Shown: positions 1-9,015 of the stretch, in pieces | Layout: the number at the start of each line of letters is the position of its first letter | Position numbering within the stretch: position 1 is the first letter of the stretch | Origin: Jimgerdemannia flammicorona | Lineage: Eukaryota; Mucoromycota; Endogonomycetes; Endogonales; Endogonaceae | Direction of reading: 5' to 3' | Assembly: GCA_003990745.1 (NCBI GenBank) | Contig: RBNI01007069.1 | Coordinates: 1-10,683 of the forward strand | DNA: 10,683 bases | Notes under the pieces: generated by a model | Seen by the model: the letters and a program-made list of their open reading frames with translations, nothing else | Databases searched by the model: none | What the model was told of the DNA's origin: nothing | Program-made: the position numbers and the translations under genes

Positions 1-30
1 GGGGGGGGGGGGGGGGGGGGGGGGGGGGGT

Positions 31-95
<65 letters not shown>

Positions 96-96
96 G
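1..96. repeat. Poly-G tract at window start
   Basis: A near-pure G homopolymer interrupted only by T at positions 30 and 95. It carries no coding content. It could be a real poly-G/poly-C tract of the kind seen shorter at 745-765, or an assembly or base-calling artefact at a contig end. It is not a telomere of the usual TTAGGG type, and the G-rich strand points the wrong way for a left chromosome end. Confidence 0.9.
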
Positions 97-121
97 TTTT
101 TTTTTTTTTTTTTTTTTTTTT
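97..121. repeat. T25 homopolymer
   Basis: Twenty-five consecutive T directly after the G tract. It lies upstream of the first recognisable exon of the RCC1-like gene. If real, it is probably inside an intron of that gene, because the propeller protein should extend further N-terminally. Confidence 0.9.
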
Positions 122-141
122 GTACAATTGAGGATGGGTTG

Positions 142-1156
142 ATGACGAGGCTGATCGAATGGTCCCACTCCCGGTTCGTAGATAAGAACAAGCTCTACGC
201 GATGGGCTGGGGAGCCGACGGCCAGCTCGGTCTAGGCAACGGCTCGACTTCCGACCGCTCGACCCCCTCGCTGATCGCAGGGCTGGATGGGAGGCGCGTC
301 AGGAAACTGGCGTCGTCGACGGACTTCACGATGGCCTTGCTCGGTGCGTAGCACGGTTTAGAAGGTTGTGTGTCTCGCATGACCTAATTTTGGCTGATCG
401 CTTTGGGGTTGGTTTTGTGATGGGATGTCATTTAGATGAGGGCGAGCTGTGGACATGGGGAAATTCCGAATACGGCCAGTGTATGCATGGGAAAAAGATT
501 AATCGGGTTAGTAATTGTTTTATCTCTACCGGTTATATTGAACGATCGCCATCAGTATATATATATATGCATCTTCCTTCGCGCGATTCAACCTCCCAGG
601 TGCTGGAGCCAACACGCGTTCCGACAGCCGGACACACCGTCGTCGACGTCGCCGCTGGCGGACCATTCTCGCTCTTTCTCACTGGTATGTAGGTCCGCAC
701 CCACCCCAATGTCGAGAACATCACACGTCAAAATACCCATCCATCCCCCCCCCCCTCCCCCCCCCAAGTCGAAGGCGACGTCTACACCTGCGGCTACGGC
801 GCCCTTGGTCTCGGCCCCTCTGCCACGGTGTCCCTAACACCCAAACACATTGACGGCCTGGAGAAGATGTCAAGGGTCTTCGCGACGACGGACTACGCCG
901 CCACCATAACAGGTCGGTTTCCGTCGTTCGATTGTCTCGCCCGAAATAACCCCGTCTGATCACTCATGCCACCACCATAGAATCCGGCCGCCTCTACACA
1001 TGGGGCTTAGGGGGCTCGAGCGCGCCGCTTGGGTTGGGAGGGTCGGAACGGGTGGCCTTCGTACCGCGCTTGGTGCGGTTCCCGGAGGGGGTACGTGTGA
1101 TTGAGGTAGCACTTGGGGTTGGGCATGGGTTGGCGGTGTGTAGGAGAGAGGAGTGA
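142..1156 (+). CDS. RCC1-repeat (beta-propeller) protein, 3' part, 5 visible exons
   Basis: C-terminal part of a protein with RCC1-type repeats, the seven-bladed propeller fold of chromatin-bound Ran exchange factor RCC1 and of many relatives, including mitochondrial RCC1-like proteins. I read exons 142-343, 436-506, 600-684, 769-912 and 981-1156 (TGA at 1154). The introns are 92, 93, 84 and 68 bp, with donors GTGCGT, GTTAGT, GTATGT and GTCGGT, and the joined frame is 225 codons. Four repeat signatures appear at about residues 18-32 (LYAMGWGADGQLGLG), 71-82 (ELWTWGNSEYGQ), 124-133 and 172-184, each preceded by a short turn such as DEG, VEG or ESG. A full propeller has seven blades, so the N-terminal blades are missing. 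ATG 142 is only the first in-frame ATG. A good alternative is an intron acceptor at 180-181 (TAG, with a CTGAT branch-like site near 151), so residues 1-13 may be non-coding. Which RCC1 subfamily this is, nuclear or mitochondrial, cannot be decided; the segment WGNSEYGQ recalls the RCC1L/WBSCR16-like group, as a recollection only. Confidence 0.85.
745..765. repeat. C11-T-C9 tract in intron 3 of the RCC1-like gene
   Basis: An almost pure C run immediately before the AAG acceptor (766-768) of the third visible intron (685-768). It acts as an extreme polypyrimidine tract. The complementary strand is a G run with quadruplex potential. Confidence 0.9.
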
Positions 1157-1466
1157 AATGATAAATAATTTGAGAGCCGAGTGCTTGTGTGAGATGTGGG
1201 AAGGGTTGGTTGTGAGGTAAAAAGCTGCTCCTTGCCCTGTCCGACATGCTCTCAAACACGTCACCTTGTCTCGTAATATGGATCAATACTATTAGTTTCG
1301 GTTTATTCAACCTGATGTGTATCTCGTACTTCAAATATCACGCTCCCTCTGAATTATTTATCTGAAATAGTAATAGTTGAAAGAAAATACAGAACCCCAA
1401 TGAATGGCGACTGTCTGTGAAGCGTATGTACAATTGCAAGAAAAACGAACCCCCCCTCGCTCACTC
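1157..1466. terminator. Convergent 3' region between RCC1-like gene and TF gene A
   Basis: This 310-bp interval separates the stop of the + strand RCC1-like gene from the stop of the - strand transcription factor A. Both transcripts must be 3'-processed here. Candidate signals are GATAAATAATT on + at 1160-1170, only 3 bases after the RCC1-like stop, the same 11-mer on - at 1362-1352, and AATAAA on - at 1307-1302. The order fits overlapping or abutting 3' UTRs. No gene is visible; the short frames here are incidental. Confidence 0.5.
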
Positions 1467-3743
1467 CTAAAATACGATCCCGAGAGACTCCAGCTCCTGT
1501 ATCAGCGACTCCTCCAGCTTGATAACGTATTTGGACACATGCCTCTCAACCCCGACACTGTCCACGGGACGATTGTACCTCGCTAGCGCGGCTTTAAGGA
1601 TCCTCAACCCGCGGGCCAGGTTCCGCCTCCCGGTCTCGGCCAACTGTGGGTTTGGGTGCACTGAAAGCTTGTGGTGGACGTCGCACGCCTGTAGCAGCAT
1701 GTGCGGATCGAAGTAACAGAAGGCTGCGTTGTACAACCACTCGGCCAGTTGCAACACTATCGCCGAAGACTTTACGCATATTGTCAGCGACCGAAGTGAA
1801 AGGTTCGTCGGGTTCTCCTCACCCTGCGCGTTCTCCTCCGTGGGTGCATGCGTGGCGTGGGATCGCGGCAGGAAATGCGCGTGGATTAGCTGCCATGAGT
1901 TGTAGAGGTTGATGTTTAGCACTACGACGGTCGGGTGGAAATCCCCCCTCGCTAGCGCCGCCGGATCCACAAGCTGGAACATAGACCGAGTCAATCGGAA
2001 TTCCGGTTCCAACCGGTCGTACCACATATTCATGGACCGCTCGACCTCGGAGCACACGTCCACAGGCAACGTGTTGGTCAGCTTCCCGATTAGGCTCGCA
2101 ACGGCGAACCGGCGGTCCTGGAACTGAATGTTTCCCAGCATGAGCGAGTACGCCTGCGCCTTGGCCGCGCGGCACATCGCCGCATCCTCGTCCGGGAGTG
2201 GCTCCGGGTAGCCCAAGCCCTTGATATCAAAGAAAACTGGAGAAATTTCATACGGCGAGATGCGGTCGAGAAGTAGGTGGAACCGCAGGACGGTCGTCAG
2301 AAGGAAGAAAAAGGTACGCTTGAACATCTCACGCTCAGCCCACCCCTCCGTCGTGTATTTGCTCGGGTCCGGACCGGAATGGTCCAGCTGGCGGACCAGG
2401 ACGCGGCCCATCTGAAGCGCCAGACCGGAGTACTGGAACGCCTTCGAGACCTCGAGCGAGAGGATGCGGTAGAGTATCATACAGAGCAACCCAACTATGG
2501 TACCTAGGCTAGGGGTGTCAAATTGTTCCTCAAGCAGCTCGCGCGCCCGCATTGCAAAGTGCTCGCCCATCATCTGCCGCGAGATGGGCGACGGATAGGT
2601 GCCCACGACGAGCGAGTGCTCGCAGTCGCGCATGGTCATCACGGCGCACAGCGCGCAGGTCAACGCCGACGAGGCAGGGTCGTCAGCCAGCCAGAAGAGC
2701 CGTTCGAATGTCGGCCGGTGTATAAGCGGATGCACACGATTCACGCATAGGAAAAACGTTTCTACTAAGCACGTCATCGCATGACGCTCGAGCCGCACCT
2801 TCACGTTGTGGTATTTCATGATCGTCACCGTGTTGCGCCCCGCCATCTTCACCACTTTGAAGGTCGCATCTCCTAGGCTGTTGTGGCCTGCCGTCACGCG
2901 CAGGACGGGGCCACCCCGCTGGTTGGTGAGGTAGGTGGGGGAAATGATGTTGTTCGGATCATCGAAGTCGTGCATGTTCTCGTAGTTGTTGAGCGCGATG
3001 TTTACCAGGTCCTGCATGTTGCGGATGTTGGTACGAATTTGGAGGCGGCCCGACCGGAGCGTCACCGTCCAGTTGAACCGGTTGAGGGCCTCGAGTTTCC
3101 GATGGTCCTCCCATGGATGTACCACGTGGCCTTTCATGGAGACCACTGCGTCGTCGACAGGGTCCGAGTATAACGGCAGAGAGTCCTGGCCCATTGAGTG
3201 GGGAGAGAAGAGGGGGAGGCAGCCCTTGGAGGTCGGGTTGGATGACGAGGCGTCATTTAATGGGGAGGAGGTCAGAAGAGGTGGGGAGTCTGAGCAAAGG
3301 AGGCATGGGTAAGAAGAGATAGTAAGAAAACATGGATTATACGGGATTGGAGGCCTTTAATGCACATTATTCAAGTAATGTCCATGACAATTTTTTTTTT
3401 TTAATTGGCTGCTGTTCAACATACCACTGCAAGAGCCGCCGTTGCCACTCTCGCCTTTGACCCCCTTCCGGGCTGTGATTTCGAGCATCTCGGTCTCCAG
3501 GTCCTCCAACTCCTCCTCCACAATATCGACCTCCTCCAGCAGCCGCAGCTCGTCTTCGGTGGGATCGTAGACCTCTCCGCTGGGCACTGCCGAACGCTTG
3601 TAGACACACTCTCTCTTCATCAGGCGGCAGCGCTGGCACGGGCCGCCGTCCGGCTGGGGGCTGCACTTGCGCCTCTGCAGACGGCAGGCCTCGCAGGGGT
3701 GGTTGCGCTTGACACGCTTTCTGGTAGTGGCAGCTACCTCCAT
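1467..3743 (-). CDS. Zn2Cys6 fungal transcription factor A (713 aa, one intron)
   Basis: Nuclear sequence-specific transcription factor of the fungal binuclear zinc-cluster class. Exon 1 is 3743-3425, the intron is 3424-3290 (135 bp, donor GTATGT, acceptor CAG, phase 1), and exon 2 is 3289-1467 (stop TAG). The zinc cluster is CX2CX6CX8CX2CX6C at residues 17-46, preceded by a basic stretch (RKRVKR) and followed by an acidic leucine-containing segment (about 61-90) that could form a dimerising coiled coil. Residues 107-138 are a Ser/Pro-rich linker. A block at about 179-201 (W, TLRS, G, L, I, T, IR, QDL) is shared with paralog B. The fungal middle homology region (PF04082-like) spans about 278-483, with VHPLIHRPTF at 292-301 and PSLGT near 366. 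A conserved C-terminal part includes RSLTICVK (606-613) and GRRNL. The start at 3743 is chosen because it matches the start of B, has A at -3 and G at +4, and lies about 60 bp below a TATA box; the frame stays open to 4013 but that extension looks non-coding. Targets unknown; CGG half-sites are typical of the family. Confidence 0.93.
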
Positions 3744-3800
3744 ATTGCTTGCTGTGGGGATAGATGGTTGTGTTGATAAGGAGAAAAGGCGTCCAGGTCG

Positions 3801-3810
3801 GAATTTATAA
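3801..3810 (-). promoter_or_regulatory. TATA-like box of TF gene A
   Basis: On the - strand the bases read TTATAAATTC, 58 to 67 bp upstream of the ATG at 3743. A pyrimidine-rich stretch and then CA-rich sequence follow, which is the usual fungal layout of TATA, CT stretch and start site. Transcription from here would begin near 3770 and leave a 5' UTR of roughly 25-30 nt, supporting the ATG at 3743. Confidence 0.45.
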
Positions 3811-4026
3811 CGAATGTTTCCCATTTCCAGACACGGTATCACATGTACCCACTGCGTTCTGGCCCAGGCTGTCCAGATTGAGGGCAGGACAGAGATACCG
3901 TATTCCCATATCCCAATATCCACCCCCAACTCCTCCCCTCTCCTTCTCCATCCCCAATAAACAGATAATGTGACACTTGCCTTAGGATCGAGAGCAGAGG
4001 GCAACGGAACCATTGAATCAAGCGTT

Positions 4027-4037
4027 GGCCGGTGGGA
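4027..4037 (-). promoter_or_regulatory. Shared 11-mer upstream of TF gene A
   Basis: GGCCGGTGGGA on + (TCCCACCGGCC on the - strand), 284-294 bp upstream of the A start codon. The identical 11-mer occurs upstream of paralog B at 7172-7182. It contains CCGG, and CGG is the typical half-site of zinc-cluster factors. A regulatory role is inference; a chance match is possible. Confidence 0.25.
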
Positions 4038-4460
4038 TGGAAACGGCGCGTCCCGATGGGGAATCCGTGTGGCAGATCACTGCTTTCGTAATGTCGAGGG
4101 TGGTCCGTGCTATCCTACAATTATTCGCTCCGTCGCACCGTCCCGTGCCCACATTGTCATGCGGTAGATATTGTTGTCCTCAATTGTATAAGCAAGACCT
4201 GCACGGCTGATTGGAAGCCCAAGTTGTCATCCATTGACCTTGTCCATTCATCCCCTTCGCATGGTCTCGTTCACCTGAATTAAGCCAGTCTCATACGTGC
4301 CCATTGGCTTGGATGACGGGCCGGCATAATTATTATTCGTTTTGATACCCGCGGAAGACGGCATTCCGAGCATGAAATATATAACGTGGCAAATGTGTCG
4401 AAATCCGGTATCTCGGTTAGTCCATTCGCGTCAACATATACCCAGTGGTTTCGACCGCCC

Positions 4461-4482
4461 AAAAAAAAAAAAAAAAAAAAAA
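4461..4482. repeat. A22 homopolymer
   Basis: Twenty-two A on the + strand. On the - strand it is a T run about 10 nt beyond the AATAAA signal of gene B, so it would lie at or just past the end of B's transcript. Confidence 0.9.
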
Positions 4483-4491
4483 CGACATTGC

Positions 4492-4497
4492 TTTATT
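4492..4497 (-). terminator. Candidate poly(A) signal of TF gene B
   Basis: AATAAA on the - strand, about 300 nt downstream of the B stop codon and followed by a T22 tract. The intervening - strand sequence is T-rich, as is common in fungal 3' UTRs. A closer cleavage site remains possible. Confidence 0.4.
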
Positions 4498-4635
4498 GTC
4501 TGATGTGTATTCATTGCTACAAAGTCTTTATCATTATTTGCTAACAGTCCGGTGTTTAGATAATATAAAAGTCAGTCGTTTAAAAATCAACATGCTAAAG
4601 ATGTCCCCAATGGTGCTATGATTATGCTACATGTG

Positions 4636-4702
4636 AAAAACAAAGCAAAATAAAACAAACAAAAAACAAAACAACCCCGAAAAAAGAAAAAGAAAAGAAA
4701 AT
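4636..4702. repeat. A-rich low-complexity tract (T-rich in the 3' UTR of B)
   Basis: Short imperfect units of A runs interrupted by C or G on the + strand. Transcribed from the - strand it gives U-rich sequence about 100 nt after the stop codon of gene B, within its presumed 3' UTR. Confidence 0.75.
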
Positions 4703-4795
4703 GTACAAACTATTACACGCGAAGCAATCAGTGTCCCTAACCTCACTGTCCAGCATTAATCCCCACCGAAGCCCCGCCCGGCCCTAGGCTCTCTC

Positions 4796-6998
4796 TCAAA
4801 ACTCGACGCCGAGCTTCTCCAATGTAACCCGCAACCACTCACCCAATACCGTGTAATACCTTGCAACATGCTCCACCTCACATCCACCTCCAGTCCCAAA
4901 AATGGTCTCCTTCACAATCTTTAAGCTCTTCTTCAAATTCCTCCTCCCCATCGCCGCGAGCCGGACGTCATCACTCATCGACAGCCTCAAATGCACATCA
5001 CACGCGTGCAGCAGCAAATGCGAGTCGAACCGGCAATACCACTTTTGGTGCATATGATCCGCCGCTGCCGTCACGATATTGGCCGCCTTCACACAGATGG
5101 TCAAGCTCCGAAACGAGAGTCGCCTTTCCTCCGCGCTAATCTCCCCTCCCGCGCCACGCTTCTTTCCTGACCCGACAGGCGGGAGGAAATGCACGTGGAG
5201 GCCCATCCAACATACGTAGAAGAACATTGCAAGGTTGAGCGTGTATGGATCCGTGCGATCCATCTCCTCGGGTGAGATGTACTGGAACAGGTTCTGCGTC
5301 AACCGGAACGAGGCCGGCAGCTGGGCGTACCACGCAATCATGCTCTCCTCAACCCGCAAGCACGCCTCGATGGGCAGCCGGTCCGACGCCCGCGAATACC
5401 GGTGATAGATCGCAGTGAACCCATCCGAAATCTCTTGGTTACCCAGCTCGAGCAGCGCTCGGAACCACTGCACACATCGCGCGGCCGCCCTCGTCTCCCC
5501 CGGAAGCGGCCGCGGAATGCCCAGTATGTGCAGCTCAATCGCCTGTGGAGTCACCATGCCGGCCGGGCCGTACATCTCGTAGCGACGGCACTTGCCGACT
5601 TTGATAAGCAAAGTGTAGTACGACCGCTTGTACATTTCCCGCACCGCAACCGCATCCTCCCCGCCGCTTTCCTCCGGCTCCGGCTCGATCGAGAGCGTCG
5701 GCCGGAGCGCTTCGGCAATGCTCAGCGCCATGGTAGAATACAGCGACACACTTGTTAGGTCCAAGAACACCATTTTAAATTCCAGCAGCATGATCAGTGC
5801 GATCAGCGTCCCCAGGCTCGGCTCATCAAACACCTCCCCCAGTAGCTCCCTCGTCCTCTCGGCAAACCAGTTCGCTACTCGCCGTTGTTCTTCCTTTCCG
5901 AGTCCTCGCCCGCGGAACACCCGCAACGCGTGCTGTCCGCACTGCTGCGACGCCATGACCGCGCAGATCACGCACACCACCGCAGACGAAGTTGGATTCT
6001 CCGCGTTGTAGTATATTCGTGTGATTGTCGGACGGTACAGAAGCGGATGCAGGAGGTTTAAGCAGTCAAAATAGCTGTCGTAAAGGCTCCACACCAACCC
6101 GGAGTCTGCTTCCGTCCGCAGCATCCGCACGTGAAGCGCCCCATACGTCACTCGCTTCTCTAAGGCGTCCCTGAAGATTTCGATGCATGATTCACCAAGC
6201 AAGAATACCGTCATCGTCACGCGCATCGTACGGTGGCCCGAGCGGCGAAGGTAGGCGAGCGAGAGAGGGTTTGAGGGGTCGTCTGGGTGCATATGATCGT
6301 TGTTTAGGACCCCAAAATCTATGAGGTCCTGAAAGCTGCGGATCGAGGTGTGAATGCGTAACATGCCGTCGGAGCGGAGCGTGAGTTTCCAGTCTAGCCG
6401 GCGGAGGATATCCATATCGGACGCTTGAGAGGTCCATGATGTTGGTGGCCGATATTTAGCGGCGTGGCGGACGGGATCTATGCTTGTGATATCTGTCGAG
6501 AAAGAAAGTGGTGACGAAACCTCTGTTTGCACTGTGTTGGCGGTGTTGCTGGAGTTGATCAATGGAGAACCAGGACCGTCTATGGTTCGGAGGTAACAGA
6601 CAGGTTAGCTTTCAAGGGATCACATGAATATACCGCAAAGAGTAGTAAGCGGACGCCGCTTTACCTTTCTCTGGGCTATCGCTCGAACCTTCCAAAGCCG
6701 GCACGTCAAGTGCCGTTTTCATCATCTCCAGTTGGTCCCCTAACTCGGCCAGCTGCCGTTGAATTTCTGCCACTTTGCCAACCATCCGTGATTTCTCCTC
6801 CATTTCCTCTTCTTGTTCAATCTCTTCGATCATCGCGCTGGCATTGAGGACGTTGTCGTTTACACATACCAATTGCATTTGTTGGCACCGGCTGCACGGC
6901 CCATCTTCGCGGATGCATTTCCTTCGTTGTTGGCGGCAGTGTTTGCATGGACTGTTGCGTTTACGAAGGGAGGGATCAGATGCGATATTCGAATCCAT
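4796..6998 (-). CDS. Zn2Cys6 fungal transcription factor B (705 aa, one intron), paralog of A
   Basis: Second binuclear zinc-cluster transcription factor, tandem and in the same orientation as A. Exon 1 is 6998-6665, the intron is 6664-6580 (85 bp, donor GTAAAG, acceptor TAG, phase 1), and exon 2 is 6579-4796 (stop TGA). The zinc cluster is CX2CX6CX6CX2CX6C at residues 18-45, two residues shorter in the loop than A. Residues about 55-99 are rich in Glu, Leu and Gln with heptad-like spacing, a probable dimerising coiled coil. The intron splits Asp112 exactly as it splits Asp107 in A. The block shared with A lies at 174-198; the middle homology region starts about 275, with LHPLLYRPT at 288-296, PSLGT near 365, and RSLTICVK at 602-609. 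The start at 6998 has A at -3 and G at +4 and aligns with that of A; an in-frame ATG at 7097 would add 33 unremarkable residues. A predictor using only uninterrupted frames would wrongly start exon 2 at a TTG (6562). Confidence 0.93.
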
Positions 6999-7030
6999 GT
7001 TGAGTTTGCAAAGGTTCTGGATTACGTGTT

Positions 7031-7040
7031 GGTATATATG
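7031..7040 (-). promoter_or_regulatory. Proximal TATA-like element of TF gene B
   Basis: The - strand reads CATATATACC, 33-42 bp upstream of the ATG at 6998. If used, the 5' UTR would be very short. A second candidate is TGTATATACA, a perfect palindrome at 7143-7152, which would put transcription start near 7115 and make ATG 7097 the first one. The sequence cannot decide between them. Confidence 0.3.
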
Positions 7041-7171
7041 GTTACAGTCCCGTGATGAATCGATCGTTCCTAATCTGGCGGAGCTTGAATCTTGCATTGG
7101 GCCGCAGCTTCTGTTTTCCTACCACTGCGCCACAGCAAAAGATGTATATACACATCCCGGGGAGATCCGTG

Positions 7172-7182
7172 GGCCGGTGGGA
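7172..7182 (-). promoter_or_regulatory. Shared 11-mer upstream of TF gene B
   Basis: GGCCGGTGGGA on +, identical to the copy upstream of A at 4027-4037, and 174-184 bp upstream of the B start codon. Possible common or autoregulatory site; inference only. Confidence 0.25.
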
Positions 7183-7925
7183 GCGTATACATCGCTCACG
7201 ACCAACTCCCAATGCTGCCCGTCAGACTGTTCATTTTGACTCATCCAAAGATGCTTTGATTTCATCTCCGTCAAACTTTCCACTCGTGACAATTAATCTA
7301 CGACCTCGGGAATCTTATCGGGTGCCACGTTGGGAAACCTCCGCCTTGAGTATTCCCGTTGATTAGGTAACGCCATGCCAGGAGGTGGCACGTTTATGGC
7401 GTCAGCACGATTTTTGGCCTGTGGCAGACTCGTGGGGCAAAGTCATAAACGGATCCGCGTCTCTGAGTCATGCACGTCCCGAGCGAAAACCTTCGTGGTG
7501 TCACTTGATGGGGTGTTCTTCCAAAATGGCAAATTATAAAATGAAACTCGAGGCAATGATGTCGCCAAGCTCATTTGACTTTTGCTCAGCCGCCAAGGCC
7601 CAGCATTGCCACATTATTATGTGATGCAACCCGAATTCCAAATATGGTCTATCAGAAGTAATTATTTTTGAATTGAGAAAACGAGTGCGCAAGTTTTTTT
7701 TTAAAAAATTTATATATCCAATTACCACACATTAGCAAAAGTATCATTCCGCACCCGGCTTGCGGTCCGTGAGCGCGGCCTAGGGAAACTTTAATCTCTT
7801 TCGTACAGGGCGAGTGCTTCAATCGTTTGGCCCTTTATGACTTTGTTATCCCTGAAGCCCCACCTTCCCAAGCACCACCACCTTATTAATTGCTTTATTT
7901 ATTGAAAAATAAAAAAGGAAGAAGT

Positions 7926-7974
<49 letters not shown>

Positions 7975-9015
7975 CCCAACGAGGCAAAATTAATGTGCAA
8001 ATAGCAATGGGAATACTCCAGATTTTGCAAAGATATATGATGTGCAATGCAGAGCCCCCTCTCTCCCATCACCACCCTTTGCGCACGAATGGTACAAACC
8101 GGAAAATATTTGTTCGCCTTTCCAGCCGGGCTCCCCAGGCGATGATTGCGGTACCTAATGCCGCTCGTACTCTGTCCTTAGACGATTAGCCAAACGTCGA
8201 CGCCGACCACATGAATCCTTTATTTTCATATCTGATATTTAGGGGTTCAATTCGTTCGCATTCAACTCACAATGTTGTATATATTCAGAGCCCAGGATCC
8301 ATGGATAGTTAGAATATACACCAACCATCCGTGTTTTTTGTCGAGGAACGTTGCTCTGGCAGCGAATCAGAGGGGTTCGCCTTGTAATAATGCATCTTCC
8401 GTGTCGCGCCCTCGACAGGACCCCCTTAACAATGATTAATACCAACAATCCTCTCTTTAGCACTCGACGATCTGGCAACAATCCTCCGTCATCCGCCAGT
8501 CATCGCGGAGCTATCATCCGCCAGTTGAACAGTTCAAACATCAACACTGCAGGTCCCAAACCTAGGGATTTCGCCAGTGTGCAAATGAACAATTTGTTTC
8601 AATGGTCATATAACATTGGTTAAAAATCCACCATTTATTCGACCCCAAATGTGCACAGCCTCGAAGTGAACGTGCGCAGTGCACACTGAGCTTTTCCCAC
8701 TATTCTTTTTTCTATTATTAATCCTGGCTGCGGCAGCCAAGTGTAACAACCAAAAAGCAGGCCAATAAACAAACCCAAAACCGTTTCTCTTCACGTCACT
8801 TCGTTCTCTCTAGGCTTGGCGTATCGCGTTGTTATCCTCTGCGCTCCAATCACATTCGTTCGGAAGTTCATTTGCCGTACAAATGTTACGTGCGATGACC
8901 TTATGTTGGATAGGCTATGGAGTAGGGTCTACTGGAATTGGGGGTTGCCTAAAGCGTCGATAGTCACAACTCGGCGGTTCCTGAATTATTTTTAGATTGG
9001 TCACACATTTCTCCA
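7183..9015. other. Long gene-poor interval
   Basis: About 1.8 kb of mixed composition in which I see no convincing gene, tRNA or transposon. Short open frames (for example 7385-7624 and 8351-8623 on +) have no recognisable motif. Contents noted: an A46 run at 7927-7972, a 12-bp direct repeat TCATCCGCCAGT at 8489-8500 and 8514-8525, and ordinary CpG content up to about 8977, after which CpG almost vanishes. Confidence 0.6.
7908..7972 (+). repeat. A46 homopolymer preceded by AATAAA
   Basis: AATAAA at 7908-7913 lies 13 nt before an uninterrupted run of 46 A (7927-7972). This is the layout of a polyadenylated transcript end copied back into DNA. I could not identify a body, promoter boxes or target-site duplications, so a simple expanded A microsatellite is equally possible. 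Confidence 0.6.

Larger units (their letters stand above)
3744..4491. other. Intergenic region: promoter of A, downstream of B
   Basis: About 750 bp between the start of transcription factor A and the likely 3' end of B's transcript. It contains the TATA-like box at 3801-3810, the motif GGCCGGTGGGA at 4027-4037 (also upstream of gene B), inverted CCAAT motifs (ATTGG) near 4210 and 4303, and an A22 tract. I see no gene here. Confidence 0.6.

Noticed and set aside
121..1436. TGTACAATTG present at 121-130 and 1427-1436
   Set aside because: A 10-mer shared twice in 10 kb is expected by chance.
3744..4013. In-frame open extension of TF gene A upstream of its chosen start (90 codons)
   Set aside because: It contains the TATA-like box and has no counterpart in paralog B; the downstream ATG has the better context and aligns with the start of B.
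4861..6011. Long + strand frames antisense to gene B (and similar ones antisense to A)
   Set aside because: They are shadows of the GC-rich coding frames of the transcription factors and show no protein-family features.
7890..8189. Open frame with a long poly-Lys run on +
   Set aside because: The Lys run is simply the A46 tract; no domain or codon pattern supports a gene.
8489..8525. 12-bp direct repeat TCATCCGCCAGT
   Set aside because: Only two copies 25 bp apart with no element between them; too little to call a mobile-element footprint.
8351..8623. 90-codon open frame on +
   Set aside because: No recognisable motif, no neighbouring exon or splice context; length is within chance for six frames.
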